17,838 nucleotides of DNA from CAZIVE01 sp964542435 (GTDB taxonomy: Bacteria > Bacteroidota > Bacteroidia > Bacteroidales > Tannerellaceae): positions 1 to 17,838 of the forward strand of contig CAZIVE010000054.1 in the NCBI GenBank assembly GCA_964542435.1, written 5' to 3'. Positions 6,746 through 15,063 of this stretch are shown here, piece after piece; position 1 is the stretch's first letter, and each line of letters opens with the position of its first letter. The position numbers and the translations under genes are program-made. The notes under the pieces were generated by a model. It was given only the letters and a program-made list of their open reading frames with translations, searched no databases and was not told where the DNA came from.

Positions 6746-7873
6746 CTAAGGAAGCCTTTGCAGCCAGATGGACATGAAACGATCGTAAATGACATAACCT
6801 TTCTCGGATTTATAAACCAATTCCTTGTCGATAAGCTTGTCTAAAGAGCTTTTCACGCTGCTGGCAGCTTTCAGATTGTATTTGGAGATGAATTCTCCCG
6901 AATTGATTTGTGCGACAGCTCCCTCTTTTGCAATAGCTTTAAGAAGCCTGACATTGGAACTGGAATACGCATCCAGTAGATTCTGATAACCGGAGGCGTT
7001 TTCCTCTACCAATTCCTCGATGGCTCTGGTAACGATTTGTTTTTCTACTATGTTCTCGTTGTATCCGTAAAGCCGGTTCAAAAGCGCTTGCATATACCAC
7101 GTATAGCCATCAAAGTCATCATACATTTCGTTGAACAGCTCTTGCTGGAAAGAAAAACCTTTCTCATTGAAGAAGTGCTGCGCAAAAGTGTAGTAGGCAT
7201 TTTTGTCGATGGCGCCGACGGAGATGATTTGCGTGCTTTGGAAAAACGGTCTTTTGGCAGACATGAACATTTCTTGCATGATATGCCGTTTGCTTCCGGC
7301 AAAGATAAAACGTGTGTTGTGAACAAACTGTGTATAGGAACGCAGCAGCGCCTCTACTCCTTTTTCGGGATAGGCTGCAATCTGTTGGAATTCATCGATG
7401 GCTAAGACGCATCGTTGGTTGTTTGAAGCGAGATAGTTGAAGATCTCTTTGAGGGACGTTTCCTCTTTGTCTTGCGAAATTTCGATGGTAATCTGAGGCA
7501 AACCTGTCAGTTCATCGAACTGGATGGAAGGTCGGAAGCTTTTGAAGAGTTTGCCCATCTTGCTCAAGATCTTTTCGAAGTCTGAGTCCAAAGAACCTAT
7601 GACAGATTCTGCCAAAAGCCTTACGAACTCGTTCAAGTTCTGGGTGGAAAAGATATCGAGGTAGATGGTAACAATCTCGCCGCGTTGCTGCATTTCGTAA
7701 AAGATATTCTTAATCAGTCCTGTTTTACCCATGCGTCGTGGAGCAATCAGCGTGATGTTGCGATCATTCTCCAATGCCTGTTTGATACAAGTTCCCTCTT
7801 CCTGTCTGTCGCAGAAATATTTCGGACTATGATAGCCGGCAATCAAAAACGGATTGTTCAATTCCCTATTCAT
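6746..7873 (-). CDS. AAA-type ATPase of the archaeal-ATPase (ATPase_2) family
   Basis: This 375-residue protein has a Walker A motif APRRMGKT (residues 44-51), a Walker B CVLAIDEFQ (155-163, acidic pair D160-E161), and a sensor-like strand FIFAGSKRHIM (189-199). The C-terminal about 70 residues, with SGEFISKYNLKAASSVKSSL and then a short strand pair, look like a winged helix. The opening (NPFLIAGYHSPKYFCDR) is typical of a paralogous group that is numerous in Bacteroidetes genomes; by family knowledge it is STAND/AAA-related, with no settled function. There is no signal peptide. It appears more AT-rich than its neighbours, is flanked by the 42-bp array on its 3' side and by three TTACGTAA palindromes on its 5' side, and has no operon partner. 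That fits an accessory, possibly mobile or self-regulated locus (inference). Confidence 0.85.
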   Translation of the reverse strand: MNRELNNPFLIAGYHSPKYFCDRQEEGTCIKQALENDRNITLIAPRRMGKTGLIKNIFYEMQQRGEIVTIYLDIFSTQNLNEFVRLLAESVIGSLDSDFEKILSKMGKLFKSFRPSIQFDELTGLPQITIEISQDKEETSLKEIFNYLASNNQRCVLAIDEFQQIAAYPEKGVEALLRSYTQFVHNTRFIFAGSKRHIMQEMFMSAKRPFFQSTQIISVGAIDKNAYYTFAQHFFNEKGFSFQQELFNEMYDDFDGYTWYMQALLNRLYGYNENIVEKQIVTRAIEELVEENASGYQNLLDAYSSSNVRLLKAIAKEGAVAQINSGEFISKYNLKAASSVKSSLDKLIDKELVYKSEKGYVIYDRFMSIWLQRLP

Positions 7874-7880
7874 ATCTTTT

Positions 7881-7914
7881 CATTACGTAAATTGCGTTAC
7901 GTAAATTACGTAAT
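7881..7914 (-). promoter_or_regulatory. Triple TTACGTAA palindrome operator before the ATPase gene
   Basis: Three perfect 8-bp palindromes lie at 7883-7890, 7897-7904 and 7906-7913. The first two are part of an 11-bp direct repeat TTACGTAAATT spaced 14 bp. The outer pair extends to a 9-bp inverted repeat, ATTACGTAA (7882-7890) and TTACGTAAT (7906-7914). The cluster ends 8 bp upstream of the ATG. An imperfect -7 box (TATTATTTG on the minus strand, about 7930-7938) lies just upstream, so a bound protein would sit over the transcription start and translation initiation region. Confidence 0.65.
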
Positions 7915-7963
7915 TTTTTATCACAATTCCAAATAATAGGATGACAACGATTTTATTTGTCGC

Positions 7964-7979
7964 TCTTTGGGACCAAAGA
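7964..7979 (-). terminator. Candidate terminator after the S41 peptidase gene
   Basis: TCTTTGG (7964-7970) and CCAAAGA (7973-7979) form a near-complete palindrome 7 bp past the S41 stop codon. No U tract follows on the minus strand, so termination strength is uncertain. Confidence 0.5.
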
Positions 7980-7986
7980 CCGCCGT

Positions 7987-8991
7987 TTACAAACCCAGCG
8001 AAGTGCGGATGGCGGTGTCGATGATCGTGTCGTAGCCTTTCAGGATGTCGCTCATGGTCATGGAAACGGGAATGTCGGGATCGATGCCGAATTCGGTACA
8101 GTTCATCTCCGAATCATACATCGGGCAGGCGGAGAAACGGATGCTCCATCCGTTGGGAAGTTCCGAGTTGAATGGGAATCCGCTGCCACCTCCGGTGCGA
8201 TCGCCCATGATGGTGACGTTGGGAAGCATGCGCATGGTCTGCACGAAAGCGTTCGTGGCGCTGAAGCAGCGGCGGTTGGTGAGGACGATGACGGGACGCA
8301 GCCATTGCACGCGATCGGACGGCGAGATATACATCGGATAAGGCTTCGAGAAATCGTTGTGGCCGTGTCCGGTCTTGTGACTCATGTAGCCGGTCAGCGT
8401 TTTCTCCTTCACAAAGCGCGAAGCAATCTGGTCGGAGTAGTTGAGCATGCCTCCGCTGTTGTCGCGCACGTCGATGATGAGTGCTTTGCACTCCTTGAAA
8501 TAGGAGAGGATATAGTCGAGATTGGTCTCGCTTACGCCGCTTGCAAAGCTTCCGTAGTAGATGTATCCGACCCGGCCTTCGGCAAGCTTGCGGTATTTCA
8601 TGCCTCCGGCAATGCGGTAATCGGTGCCGAGATAGTTGTCGCGGATGTCTTCGTAGTAGTTGGGTGCATATTCTTCATACCACGACCAGTAACGCGAAAC
8701 GTTGAACGAGGAGATTAGGTTCGTATGTCCGTCTTTCAGTTCGGCCAGCATGTCGCCCATGACATTGAAGAGGCTGTCCTGGCTCATCGTGTCGGTGATG
8801 AGCACGCTGTATTTGTCGTGGATGGCATCCCAATCGACGCCTTTGAGTTCGAAGAAGCAGTAGTTCTGATCCATGATTCTCCACAGATCCTCGAAGTTGT
8901 CACGCCGCGAGTTGTTGTATTCCGTATCGCTGTCACAACCGGGAAGAAGCAGCAGGGCTGCCAAGAGGAGAAAGAGGATATTCTTTTTCAT
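7987..8991 (-). CDS. S41-family peptidase, lipoprotein
   Basis: This 334-residue protein has a lipoprotein signal peptide: Lys-rich start, hydrophobic core, lipobox LLPGC with Cys19 followed by DSD. It is probably membrane-anchored and faces the periplasm or the outer-membrane leaflet. The peptidase core follows: LKDGHTNL (residues 85-92, His89), ALIIDVRDNSGG (170-181), CFSATNAF (242-249, candidate nucleophile Ser244) and GDRTGGGSG (263-271). It ends with a TEFGIDPDIPV segment like the EGxGxxPDI block of the family. The DGHT histidine, and a non-Lys residue after TGG, resemble the tricorn/IRBP-like branch more than the CtpA Ser-Lys branch. No PDZ domain is evident between the N-terminal part and the core. 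It is the last gene of a tight cluster, 12 bp after the DUF3316-like gene. Confidence 0.88.
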   Translation of the reverse strand: MKKNILFLLLAALLLLPGCDSDTEYNNSRRDNFEDLWRIMDQNYCFFELKGVDWDAIHDKYSVLITDTMSQDSLFNVMGDMLAELKDGHTNLISSFNVSRYWSWYEEYAPNYYEDIRDNYLGTDYRIAGGMKYRKLAEGRVGYIYYGSFASGVSETNLDYILSYFKECKALIIDVRDNSGGMLNYSDQIASRFVKEKTLTGYMSHKTGHGHNDFSKPYPMYISPSDRVQWLRPVIVLTNRRCFSATNAFVQTMRMLPNVTIMGDRTGGGSGFPFNSELPNGWSIRFSACPMYDSEMNCTEFGIDPDIPVSMTMSDILKGYDTIIDTAIRTSLGL

Positions 8992-9003
8992 ACACTTCCC
9001 GAA

Positions 9004-9870
9004 TTAATAGAATGCACTGCGGTATTGGTCCGGATTCTTGATGTGACGTCCTCCGAAGGAGATGAACTCCTTCACGAAGCCGACCATGAAAGAATGGGAG
9101 ATGATATGATCGTGAATCCCGTTGACATCCGACTGATACCAGCTGCCGATGTAACCGAGGCGCATCGTCACCTTGCTGATGGGAAAATCCACCGTCAGAT
9201 AATTCTTCATCGCCAGTTTGTTATGGAACGAGCTGAACTTCACGATGCCGGAATTATTCCCGAGGTTGAATATCTCGTAGTAGGATTGTCCGTAATGCGG
9301 AGAGAAGAGCACGCCGGCGAAGGGAATGTCGGCCTGCAGGCGGATGACGAGCGGAAGCTTTCCAATCCGTGTCTGCCAGATGCCGAGAGCCGAAATATCC
9401 AGATCGGCATCGATCTTTCCCGTCGCGGGATTATTGCCGTTGCGCGTGTTATAGATGAAACCACCCATGGCATGAACGGCCGCTCCGGCGAGAAGCTTGA
9501 GCTGCGGATCCAGTTGGAACTGGTAATGATAAGCCAGACTGTAGTCCACAAATCCGGCGAAATCCGTTGCGGTGCCTCCTCCGTTGTTGGTGGAAGCCAT
9601 GTCAGCGCTGATGATCTGTTGGCGTGAGATCTTCTCATCACAGAGGTGCGTCATCTTCATCCGTTCGTTGAGGATGCGCAGTCCGGCACCTTTGTAATTG
9701 GCATGTTCGCCGGGCGTGAGATAGGTGTCCTGGATATTGTAGCCGCCAACGCCGAAGAGCGTGGAGGCATTGATTGAAAAAGGTACTTCATCACCGTCCG
9801 TGTTCTGTGCAAAGAGAGAAACGGACATCATCAACATCGCTGCAAGAGTACAAAACTTGCTATTCTTCAT
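9004..9870 (-). CDS. DUF3316-like exported protein, probable outer-membrane beta-barrel
   Basis: This 288-residue protein has a Sec signal peptide (hydrophobic residues 8-20, cleavage probably after Ala21 in LFAQ). The mature part is dominated by alternating amphipathic strands with aromatic ends and many Gly and Asn residues (GYNIQDTYL, FAGFVDYSLAYHYQFQL, FMVGFVKEFISFGG), which fits a beta-barrel. The YLTPGEHANYKGAGLRILNERMKM segment recalls the Bacteroidetes family DUF3316; this assignment is from memory of the family and is moderate. The function is unknown. The ATG lies inside the last codons of the topoisomerase gene (11-bp overlap), so translation is probably coupled, and the S41 gene follows 12 bp later. 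The C-terminus ends in Tyr rather than the usual Phe. Confidence 0.7.
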   Translation of the reverse strand: MKNSKFCTLAAMLMMSVSLFAQNTDGDEVPFSINASTLFGVGGYNIQDTYLTPGEHANYKGAGLRILNERMKMTHLCDEKISRQQIISADMASTNNGGGTATDFAGFVDYSLAYHYQFQLDPQLKLLAGAAVHAMGGFIYNTRNGNNPATGKIDADLDISALGIWQTRIGKLPLVIRLQADIPFAGVLFSPHYGQSYYEIFNLGNNSGIVKFSSFHNKLAMKNYLTVDFPISKVTMRLGYIGSWYQSDVNGIHDHIISHSFMVGFVKEFISFGGRHIKNPDQYRSAFY

Positions 9871-12634
9871 CTTCCTTCTTCTTCGTATCTTTAAAGAGAT
9901 TCATCTGTCCTGTCAGTTCATCATAGATCTCAGAGTCGGTCTTTTCACCATTCTCATCGGTCGTAGATTCTTCATCGGATTCTCCTTCGTCGCCTTCTGT
10001 TGTTGCTTCCGGCAATGTACCGTCGGAAGTGAAGCGTACCGGATCGAGTTCGTTGACCGTATCGACCGCGAAGTTGGAGAGACGTTTGCCCTTCGCCTTG
10101 AATCCTTTGATGGAGATGAACGATTCGGCATCCACAACGAGCGGATCGCGGAACGCATCATTGCCTCCGAACACCACTTCGAGGCGCGGGAAGGCTTCGT
10201 CGGTCAGAACGAACAGACGGTTCTCGGGATTCTCTCCGAGGAACGATTGCTTGCGTGCGGTGGCTTCCATGCGGAAGCGTTTGAGATAGGCAAAGCCTGC
10301 GTCGGCATCGAAAAGTGCGGCGGTCCAGACCTTGTTGGCATCGTATTTCTCAATGGTGAGGATGTTCTCCTCGTAATGATTGCTGAGTTCGAAGTTGGTC
10401 GTGTAGTATTCACCGTTCTGCAGGACGACCAGAATCTGATCTTCGCTCTGGAATTCTCCCAGTTCGTCGCCGCGACCGTCATAGTTGAGGCGCAGCACAT
10501 CCCAATCGAACGACACCTGACGTCCGCCCAATGTGGACGAACCTTTCTGCTTGAGCGTGATGCGATGAACCTCGGCTTTCGTGAGGATGTTGCCCATCGA
10601 TCCGCGCCCTTTGATGTGGATATCGCTGAAGTCCTTATCGAACACGAGCAGCTTCTGACGCGGACGAGGTTTGAGCACTACGCGCACCGTCTCGGCTTCT
10701 CCGTTGGGATTGGCACTGAAGTAGAGCACGCGCGAATCGGGATTCCCCTGCGTCACGTCGTATTCCTTGTCGCGCGTGATGCTGGTGATGGCGAATCGTT
10801 TGATGTAATAGAACCCATGCTTTCCGTCGCGATAGATCACGTTGTAGATCGTGCGGTTGTCGTTGCGGTTGAAGACGTTCACGTAAAGCAGGTTCTGTCC
10901 GATGAACTGCTTGTCGCTGACCTTTATGATTTTGTAGGTTCCGTTGCGATAGAAGACGATCACGTCGTCCATGTCGGAGCAGTTGCAGATGAACTCATCC
11001 TTCTTCAGGCCTGTTCCGATGAACCCTTCGGCGCGGTTGATGTAAAGCTTCTCGTTCGCCTCGGCCACCTTCGTGGCTTCGATGGTGTCGAAGGAGCGGA
11101 TCTCCGTGACGCGTGGATATTTCTTGCCGTATTTCTTCTTGAGCATCTCGAACCAGCTGATGGTATAATCCACGATGTGGTCGAGGTTGTTCTGGATGGT
11201 TTCGATGTCGCTCTTGATCTGGGCGATAAGGTTGTCGCACTTCTCCGAGTTGAACTTGAGGATGCGTGCCATCTTGATCTCCATGAGCCGCAGAATATCG
11301 TCGCGGGTGATCTCACGGATAAAGGATGGTTTGAAAGGCGTCAGACGACTGTCCACATGAGCGACAGCGATGTCCATGTTTTCTGCCTGTTCAAATTCCT
11401 TGTCTTTATAGATGCGTTCTTCGATGAATATCTTTTCGAGGGAGGCGAAGAGCAGTTCTTCCTCTTTCTCCTTCTTGGCAATCTCCAGTTCGCGGGTGAG
11501 CAGCATCTTCGTCTGATCCGTGGAGTGACGCAGCACTTCGGATACCGTCAGGAAATGCGGCTTATCATCCTTGATGACGCAGCAGTTCGGCGAGATGCTC
11601 ACTTCGCAATCGGTAAAGGCATAGAGTGCATCGATGGTCTTGTCAGAGGAAACGCCGGGTGCGAGATGTACGAGGATCTCTGCCTCTTTGGCCGTATTAT
11701 CGTCCACCTTGCGGATCTTGATCTTGCCTTTGTCGTTGGCTTTGAGGATCGAGTCGATGAGCGTTCCGGTGGTTTTGCCATAAGGAATCTCAGTGATGAC
11801 GAGCGTCTTGTTGTTGTCCAGTTTGGTGATCTTGGCGCGGACCTTAACCACACCGCCGCGTTCTCCGTCGTTATAGCGGGAGACGTCGATCGAACCACCT
11901 GTCTGGAAATCCGGATAGAGCTGGAACGGCTCGTCTTTCAGATAGCTGACGGCTGCGTCACAGATCTCGTTGAAGTTATGGGGAAGAATCTTCGAAGAGA
12001 GTCCGACGGCGATACCTTCGACGCCTTGTGCGAGCAATAGCGGGAATTTGACCGGCAGTGTGACCGGTTCTTTCTTTCGTCCGTCGTAGGAGAGTTGCCA
12101 TTGCGTCGTCTTGGGATTGAATACGGTGTCGAGGGCAAACTTCGAGAGGCGAGCTTCGATGTATCGAGGAGCTGCAGCGCCGTCACCTGTGAGAACATTG
12201 CCCCAGTTGCCCTGACAGTCGATGAGCAGATCTTTCTGACCGAGCTGAACCAAGGCGTCCCCGATGGACGCATCGCCGTGCGGATGAAACTGCATGGTAC
12301 TGCCCACAATGTTCGCAACCTTGTTGTATCTGCCGTCTTCCATCAGCCGCATGGCATGAAGGATTCGGCGCTGTACCGGTTTCAGACCGTCGTCGATATG
12401 CGGAACGGCACGTTCGAGAATGACGTATGAGGCATAGTCGAGAAACCATGTCTCATACATTCCGGAGAGGTGATATTGCACACGTCCGCTCTGTTTGTCG
12501 GGAACTTTATATTCGCTGTGGGCCGCATCGGAAGAAGACTCATCGTCCTGCGCTTTCTCTTCGTTGTCTTGAGGAAGCTCTTCGTCGCGGTTTTCCTTAT
12601 CTTCGTTATTGTCTAATTTATCGTCGGGTGTCAT
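9860..12634 (-). CDS. parC: Type IIA DNA topoisomerase subunit A (GyrA/ParC-like)
   Basis: This 924-residue protein is the DNA breakage-reunion subunit. An acidic low-complexity N-terminus (1-45) precedes the winged-helix/tower core: DGLKPVQRRIL (82-92), HPHGDASIGDALVQL (117-131) and the active-site Tyr158 in APRYIEARLSKF. IPYGKTTGTL and the coiled-coil arm with DILRLMEIKMARI follow. The C-terminal region from about residue 540 is beta-rich and pinwheel-like, with a degenerate, GRGSMGN-type element in place of a clean GyrA box, and it ends in a second acidic tail. The absence of a clear QRRGGKG box and the length favour the second Bacteroidetes A subunit (topoisomerase IV-like) over housekeeping gyrase; the symbol is therefore tentative. 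The partner B subunit is not in the window. The residue aligned with E. coli GyrA Ser83 is Ala122; Asp126 aligns with Asp87. Confidence 0.88.
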   Translation of the reverse strand: MTPDDKLDNNEDKENRDEELPQDNEEKAQDDESSSDAAHSEYKVPDKQSGRVQYHLSGMYETWFLDYASYVILERAVPHIDDGLKPVQRRILHAMRLMEDGRYNKVANIVGSTMQFHPHGDASIGDALVQLGQKDLLIDCQGNWGNVLTGDGAAAPRYIEARLSKFALDTVFNPKTTQWQLSYDGRKKEPVTLPVKFPLLLAQGVEGIAVGLSSKILPHNFNEICDAAVSYLKDEPFQLYPDFQTGGSIDVSRYNDGERGGVVKVRAKITKLDNNKTLVITEIPYGKTTGTLIDSILKANDKGKIKIRKVDDNTAKEAEILVHLAPGVSSDKTIDALYAFTDCEVSISPNCCVIKDDKPHFLTVSEVLRHSTDQTKMLLTRELEIAKKEKEEELLFASLEKIFIEERIYKDKEFEQAENMDIAVAHVDSRLTPFKPSFIREITRDDILRLMEIKMARILKFNSEKCDNLIAQIKSDIETIQNNLDHIVDYTISWFEMLKKKYGKKYPRVTEIRSFDTIEATKVAEANEKLYINRAEGFIGTGLKKDEFICNCSDMDDVIVFYRNGTYKIIKVSDKQFIGQNLLYVNVFNRNDNRTIYNVIYRDGKHGFYYIKRFAITSITRDKEYDVTQGNPDSRVLYFSANPNGEAETVRVVLKPRPRQKLLVFDKDFSDIHIKGRGSMGNILTKAEVHRITLKQKGSSTLGGRQVSFDWDVLRLNYDGRGDELGEFQSEDQILVVLQNGEYYTTNFELSNHYEENILTIEKYDANKVWTAALFDADAGFAYLKRFRMEATARKQSFLGENPENRLFVLTDEAFPRLEVVFGGNDAFRDPLVVDAESFISIKGFKAKGKRLSNFAVDTVNELDPVRFTSDGTLPEATTEGDEGESDEESTTDENGEKTDSEIYDELTGQMNLFKDTKKKEDEE

Positions 12635-12667
12635 GATCTGCTTTTAGGATCTGTTCGTTATAGGGCG

Positions 12668-12675
12668 TAAATATA
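12668..12675 (-). promoter_or_regulatory. Weak candidate -7 box upstream of the topoisomerase gene
   Basis: TATATTTA on the minus strand matches TAnnTTTG except for the last base, 33 bp before the ATG at 12634. No clear TTTG lies upstream. If it is not real, the gene would be read from the rnr promoter through the 87-bp gap, which contains no terminator-like hairpin. Confidence 0.25.
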
Positions 12676-12721
12676 GTCATTTTTTCCTTTATTCCGTTTC
12701 TTCGTCCCGCGCGACAGCTTC

Positions 12722-14935
12722 TCAAACCAGCTCAAAGTCGAGCTGCTTACGTTCGAGGTTGGCTTGTGCCACACGAATCGTGAGCGGATCGCCCAGGCGG
12801 TACTGACGTTTGGTCCTACGGCCGATGAGGCAGTAGTTCTTCTCGTCGAATTCGTAATAATCGTCGTCGAGGTCGCGGATCGGAACCAGTCCTTCACACT
12901 TGTTGTCGTTCAGCTCCACATACAATCCCCATTCGGTAACGCCGGAGATGACGCCGTCGAATACCTGGCCGAGCTTGTCGCTCATGAATTCCACCTGTTT
13001 GTACTTGATGGAGTCGCGTTCGGCATTGGCAGCCACCTGTTCCATGTCGGAGCAGTGCTTGCAAAGATCTTCGTATTTATCCCGGCTGACACTTCGTCCG
13101 CCTTCCATGTAATGCGCCAGCAGACGATGCACCATCATATCGGGATAACGGCGGATCGGAGAGGTGAAATGGGTATAGAAGTCGAAGGCCAATCCGTAGT
13201 GACCGATGTTGACGGTGGAATAGATGGCTTTCTGCATGGAGCGGATAGCGACAGATTCGATCAGATTCTCTTCCGGCTTGCCTTGAACGGTGTCGAGCAG
13301 ACTGTTGATGCCTTTCGATACATCCGATTTCGAACCTTGCGTTTTCAGTTTGTAGCCGAAGCGGCGGATGAACGAAGCGAAGTTCTCCATCTTGTCGGGA
13401 TCGGGCAGATCGTGGATACGATAGACGAAGGTCTTGGACTTCTTGTCGTCTTTCGTCTTGCCTACATATTCAGCCACGGCACGGTTGGCGATGAGCATGA
13501 ACTCCTCGACCAGTTTGTTGGCATCCTTTGATACTTTGAAATAGACGCGCAGCGGTTTGCCTTTCTCGTCGATATCGAACTTCACCTCATACCGGTCGAA
13601 GTTGATGGCACCGTCTTTGAAACGTTTCTCGCGAAGTTTCTTGGCCAGCGCATTTAGTGCCAGCAGCTCGTCTTTGCAATCGCCTTCGCCCGTTTCCAAA
13701 ACAGCCTGTGCCTCTTCGTATGCAAAGCGGCGGTTGCTGCGGATCACGGTGCGGCAGATGTGCGTATTCAGGATATCTGCGTTCTCATTCAGTTCGAAGA
13801 TGGCAGCAAAGCAGAGCTTATCCTCGTCGGGACGCAGGGAACAGAGCTGGTTGCAGAGACGCTCGGGCAGCATCGGAATGGTGCGATCGACCAGATATAT
13901 GGAAGTAGCGCGGCTCTGCGCCTCTTTGTCTATGATGGTATCCGGATGGACATAATAGGTGACGTCGGCGATATGCACGCCCACTTCCCAATTCCCGTTC
14001 GGCAGGCGTTGTGCGGAGATGGCGTCGTCGAAGTCCTTGGCATCGGCGGGATCGATGGTGAAGGTGAGCACGTTGCGATAGTCTTCGCGTTTGGCAATCT
14101 CCTTGTCGTCGATCGTGTCGGGAATCTTGTCGGCTGCTTTCTCCACAGCTTCCGGATATTTGTAAGGCAGACCATATTCAGCCAGGATACCGTGCATCTC
14201 GGCATTGTTCTCTCCGGCTTGTCCCAGGACGTCAATCACTTCGCCCAGCGGATTCTTTGCTCCGTCGGGCCATTCCATGATCTTGACCACGACCTTGTCG
14301 CCGTCCTTGCCGCCTTTGAGCTTATCCTTCGGAATAAAGATATCGTTGGCCAGCGTCTTGTCTTCGGTGATGAGGAAGGAGAGACCTTTGGCAATCTGGA
14401 GCTTTCCGACATAGGTGCGTTCCTTCGTCTCGAGCACTTCGATGACGATGGCTTCCGGTTCGGCACCGCGACGTTTGGCGAGCAGCTGCACGCGAACCTT
14501 GTCGCCGTCCATGGCATGACCGGAGTTGCGTTCGGCCACGAAGATCGGATCGCCTCCATCTTCCGGCAGGAACGAATTCTTTCCGTTGCTGCGGCGTGTG
14601 AAGGTGCCTTCGGCCGTCATGTTCTTCGCACTGTAACGATAGCGTCCTCGATCCACTTCGCTGATCAGTCCGTCGCCGGCAAGATCGTAGAGCGTATCCA
14701 CCACTTCCAGTTGCTGTGCATGATCGGTAAGGCCGAGCAGCGTGGAGAGTTGTTTATAATTGAAGGCCACTTTCGGTGCGTTGCGGAAGATCTCCAAGAT
14801 AGAGTCGGAGAGTTCTTCGGGCTTGATGCGGCGTGGTTGGTTCTTGTTGCTGGAGAAATGTCTCTTCTCTTCTCTGGATCGTCTTTCGTGCTTCGGTCCC
14901 TTCTTATCTCTTTTGTCGGATCTGTTTCTTGTCAT
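12722..14935 (-). CDS. rnr: Ribonuclease R (RNB-family 3'-5' exoribonuclease)
   Basis: This 737-residue protein degrades structured RNA processively from the 3' end. An N-terminal Lys/Arg-rich tail (residues 1-38) is followed by a winged-helix-like segment, cold-shock/OB domains, and the RNB catalytic domain. The RNB domain carries the metal-binding Asp cluster DPADAKDFDD (D295, D301, D303, D304, equal to the D-x5-D-x-D-D pattern) and the RNB signature HFTSPIRRYPDMMVHRLL. A C-terminal S1 domain (GQVFDGVISGVTEWGLYVEL onward) completes the usual RNase R order. It lacks the long basic C-terminal tail of the E. coli enzyme (813 aa). The leader holds a GTGCGCT direct repeat (14951-14957 and 14964-14970 on the plus strand) and a CTTAC/GTAAG inverted repeat (14979-14991). 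The latter overlaps a TTACTTTG sequence that is a one-mismatch -7 box. Confidence 0.95.
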   Translation of the reverse strand: MTRNRSDKRDKKGPKHERRSREEKRHFSSNKNQPRRIKPEELSDSILEIFRNAPKVAFNYKQLSTLLGLTDHAQQLEVVDTLYDLAGDGLISEVDRGRYRYSAKNMTAEGTFTRRSNGKNSFLPEDGGDPIFVAERNSGHAMDGDKVRVQLLAKRRGAEPEAIVIEVLETKERTYVGKLQIAKGLSFLITEDKTLANDIFIPKDKLKGGKDGDKVVVKIMEWPDGAKNPLGEVIDVLGQAGENNAEMHGILAEYGLPYKYPEAVEKAADKIPDTIDDKEIAKREDYRNVLTFTIDPADAKDFDDAISAQRLPNGNWEVGVHIADVTYYVHPDTIIDKEAQSRATSIYLVDRTIPMLPERLCNQLCSLRPDEDKLCFAAIFELNENADILNTHICRTVIRSNRRFAYEEAQAVLETGEGDCKDELLALNALAKKLREKRFKDGAINFDRYEVKFDIDEKGKPLRVYFKVSKDANKLVEEFMLIANRAVAEYVGKTKDDKKSKTFVYRIHDLPDPDKMENFASFIRRFGYKLKTQGSKSDVSKGINSLLDTVQGKPEENLIESVAIRSMQKAIYSTVNIGHYGLAFDFYTHFTSPIRRYPDMMVHRLLAHYMEGGRSVSRDKYEDLCKHCSDMEQVAANAERDSIKYKQVEFMSDKLGQVFDGVISGVTEWGLYVELNDNKCEGLVPIRDLDDDYYEFDEKNYCLIGRRTKRQYRLGDPLTIRVAQANLERKQLDFELV

Positions 14936-14978
14936 AATCTATCTAATTTTGTGCGCTTCTCACGTGCGCTGTCTGTTA

Positions 14979-14991
14979 CTTACAAAGTAAG
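14979..14991 (-). promoter_or_regulatory. Inverted repeat overlapping a possible -7 box of rnr
   Basis: CTTAC-AAA-GTAAG is a perfect 5-bp inverted repeat. On the minus strand it contains TTACTTTG, one mismatch from TAnnTTTG, about 45 bp before the rnr ATG. It could be an operator placed on the promoter, but the arms are short. Confidence 0.25.
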
Positions 14992-15063
14992 CAATAATAA
15001 TCGGTTTTTGTTTTGCGTAATGATGAAATCGTGGGAAAAAGATTTGTCCGAAAACGGCAGAAG

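Noticed and set aside
6618..6747. AGCTTCGGA/TCCGAAGCT as terminal inverted repeats of a mobile element
   Set aside because: The arms enclose only 112 bp of non-coding DNA, do not flank the ATPase gene, and no target-site duplication is visible.
9761..12040. Long plus-strand open frame (759 codons) opposite the topoisomerase gene
   Set aside because: It is antisense to a clear GyrA/ParC-like protein with intact motifs, and its translation shows no recognisable domain. It is a shadow created by codon bias.
2886..14957. Shared 12-mer TTTTGTGCGCTT upstream of the DUF349 gene (2886-2897) and of rnr (14946-14957) as a common regulatory site
   Set aside because: It is in opposite orientation relative to the two genes, and a 12-base match is expected by chance in a window of this size.
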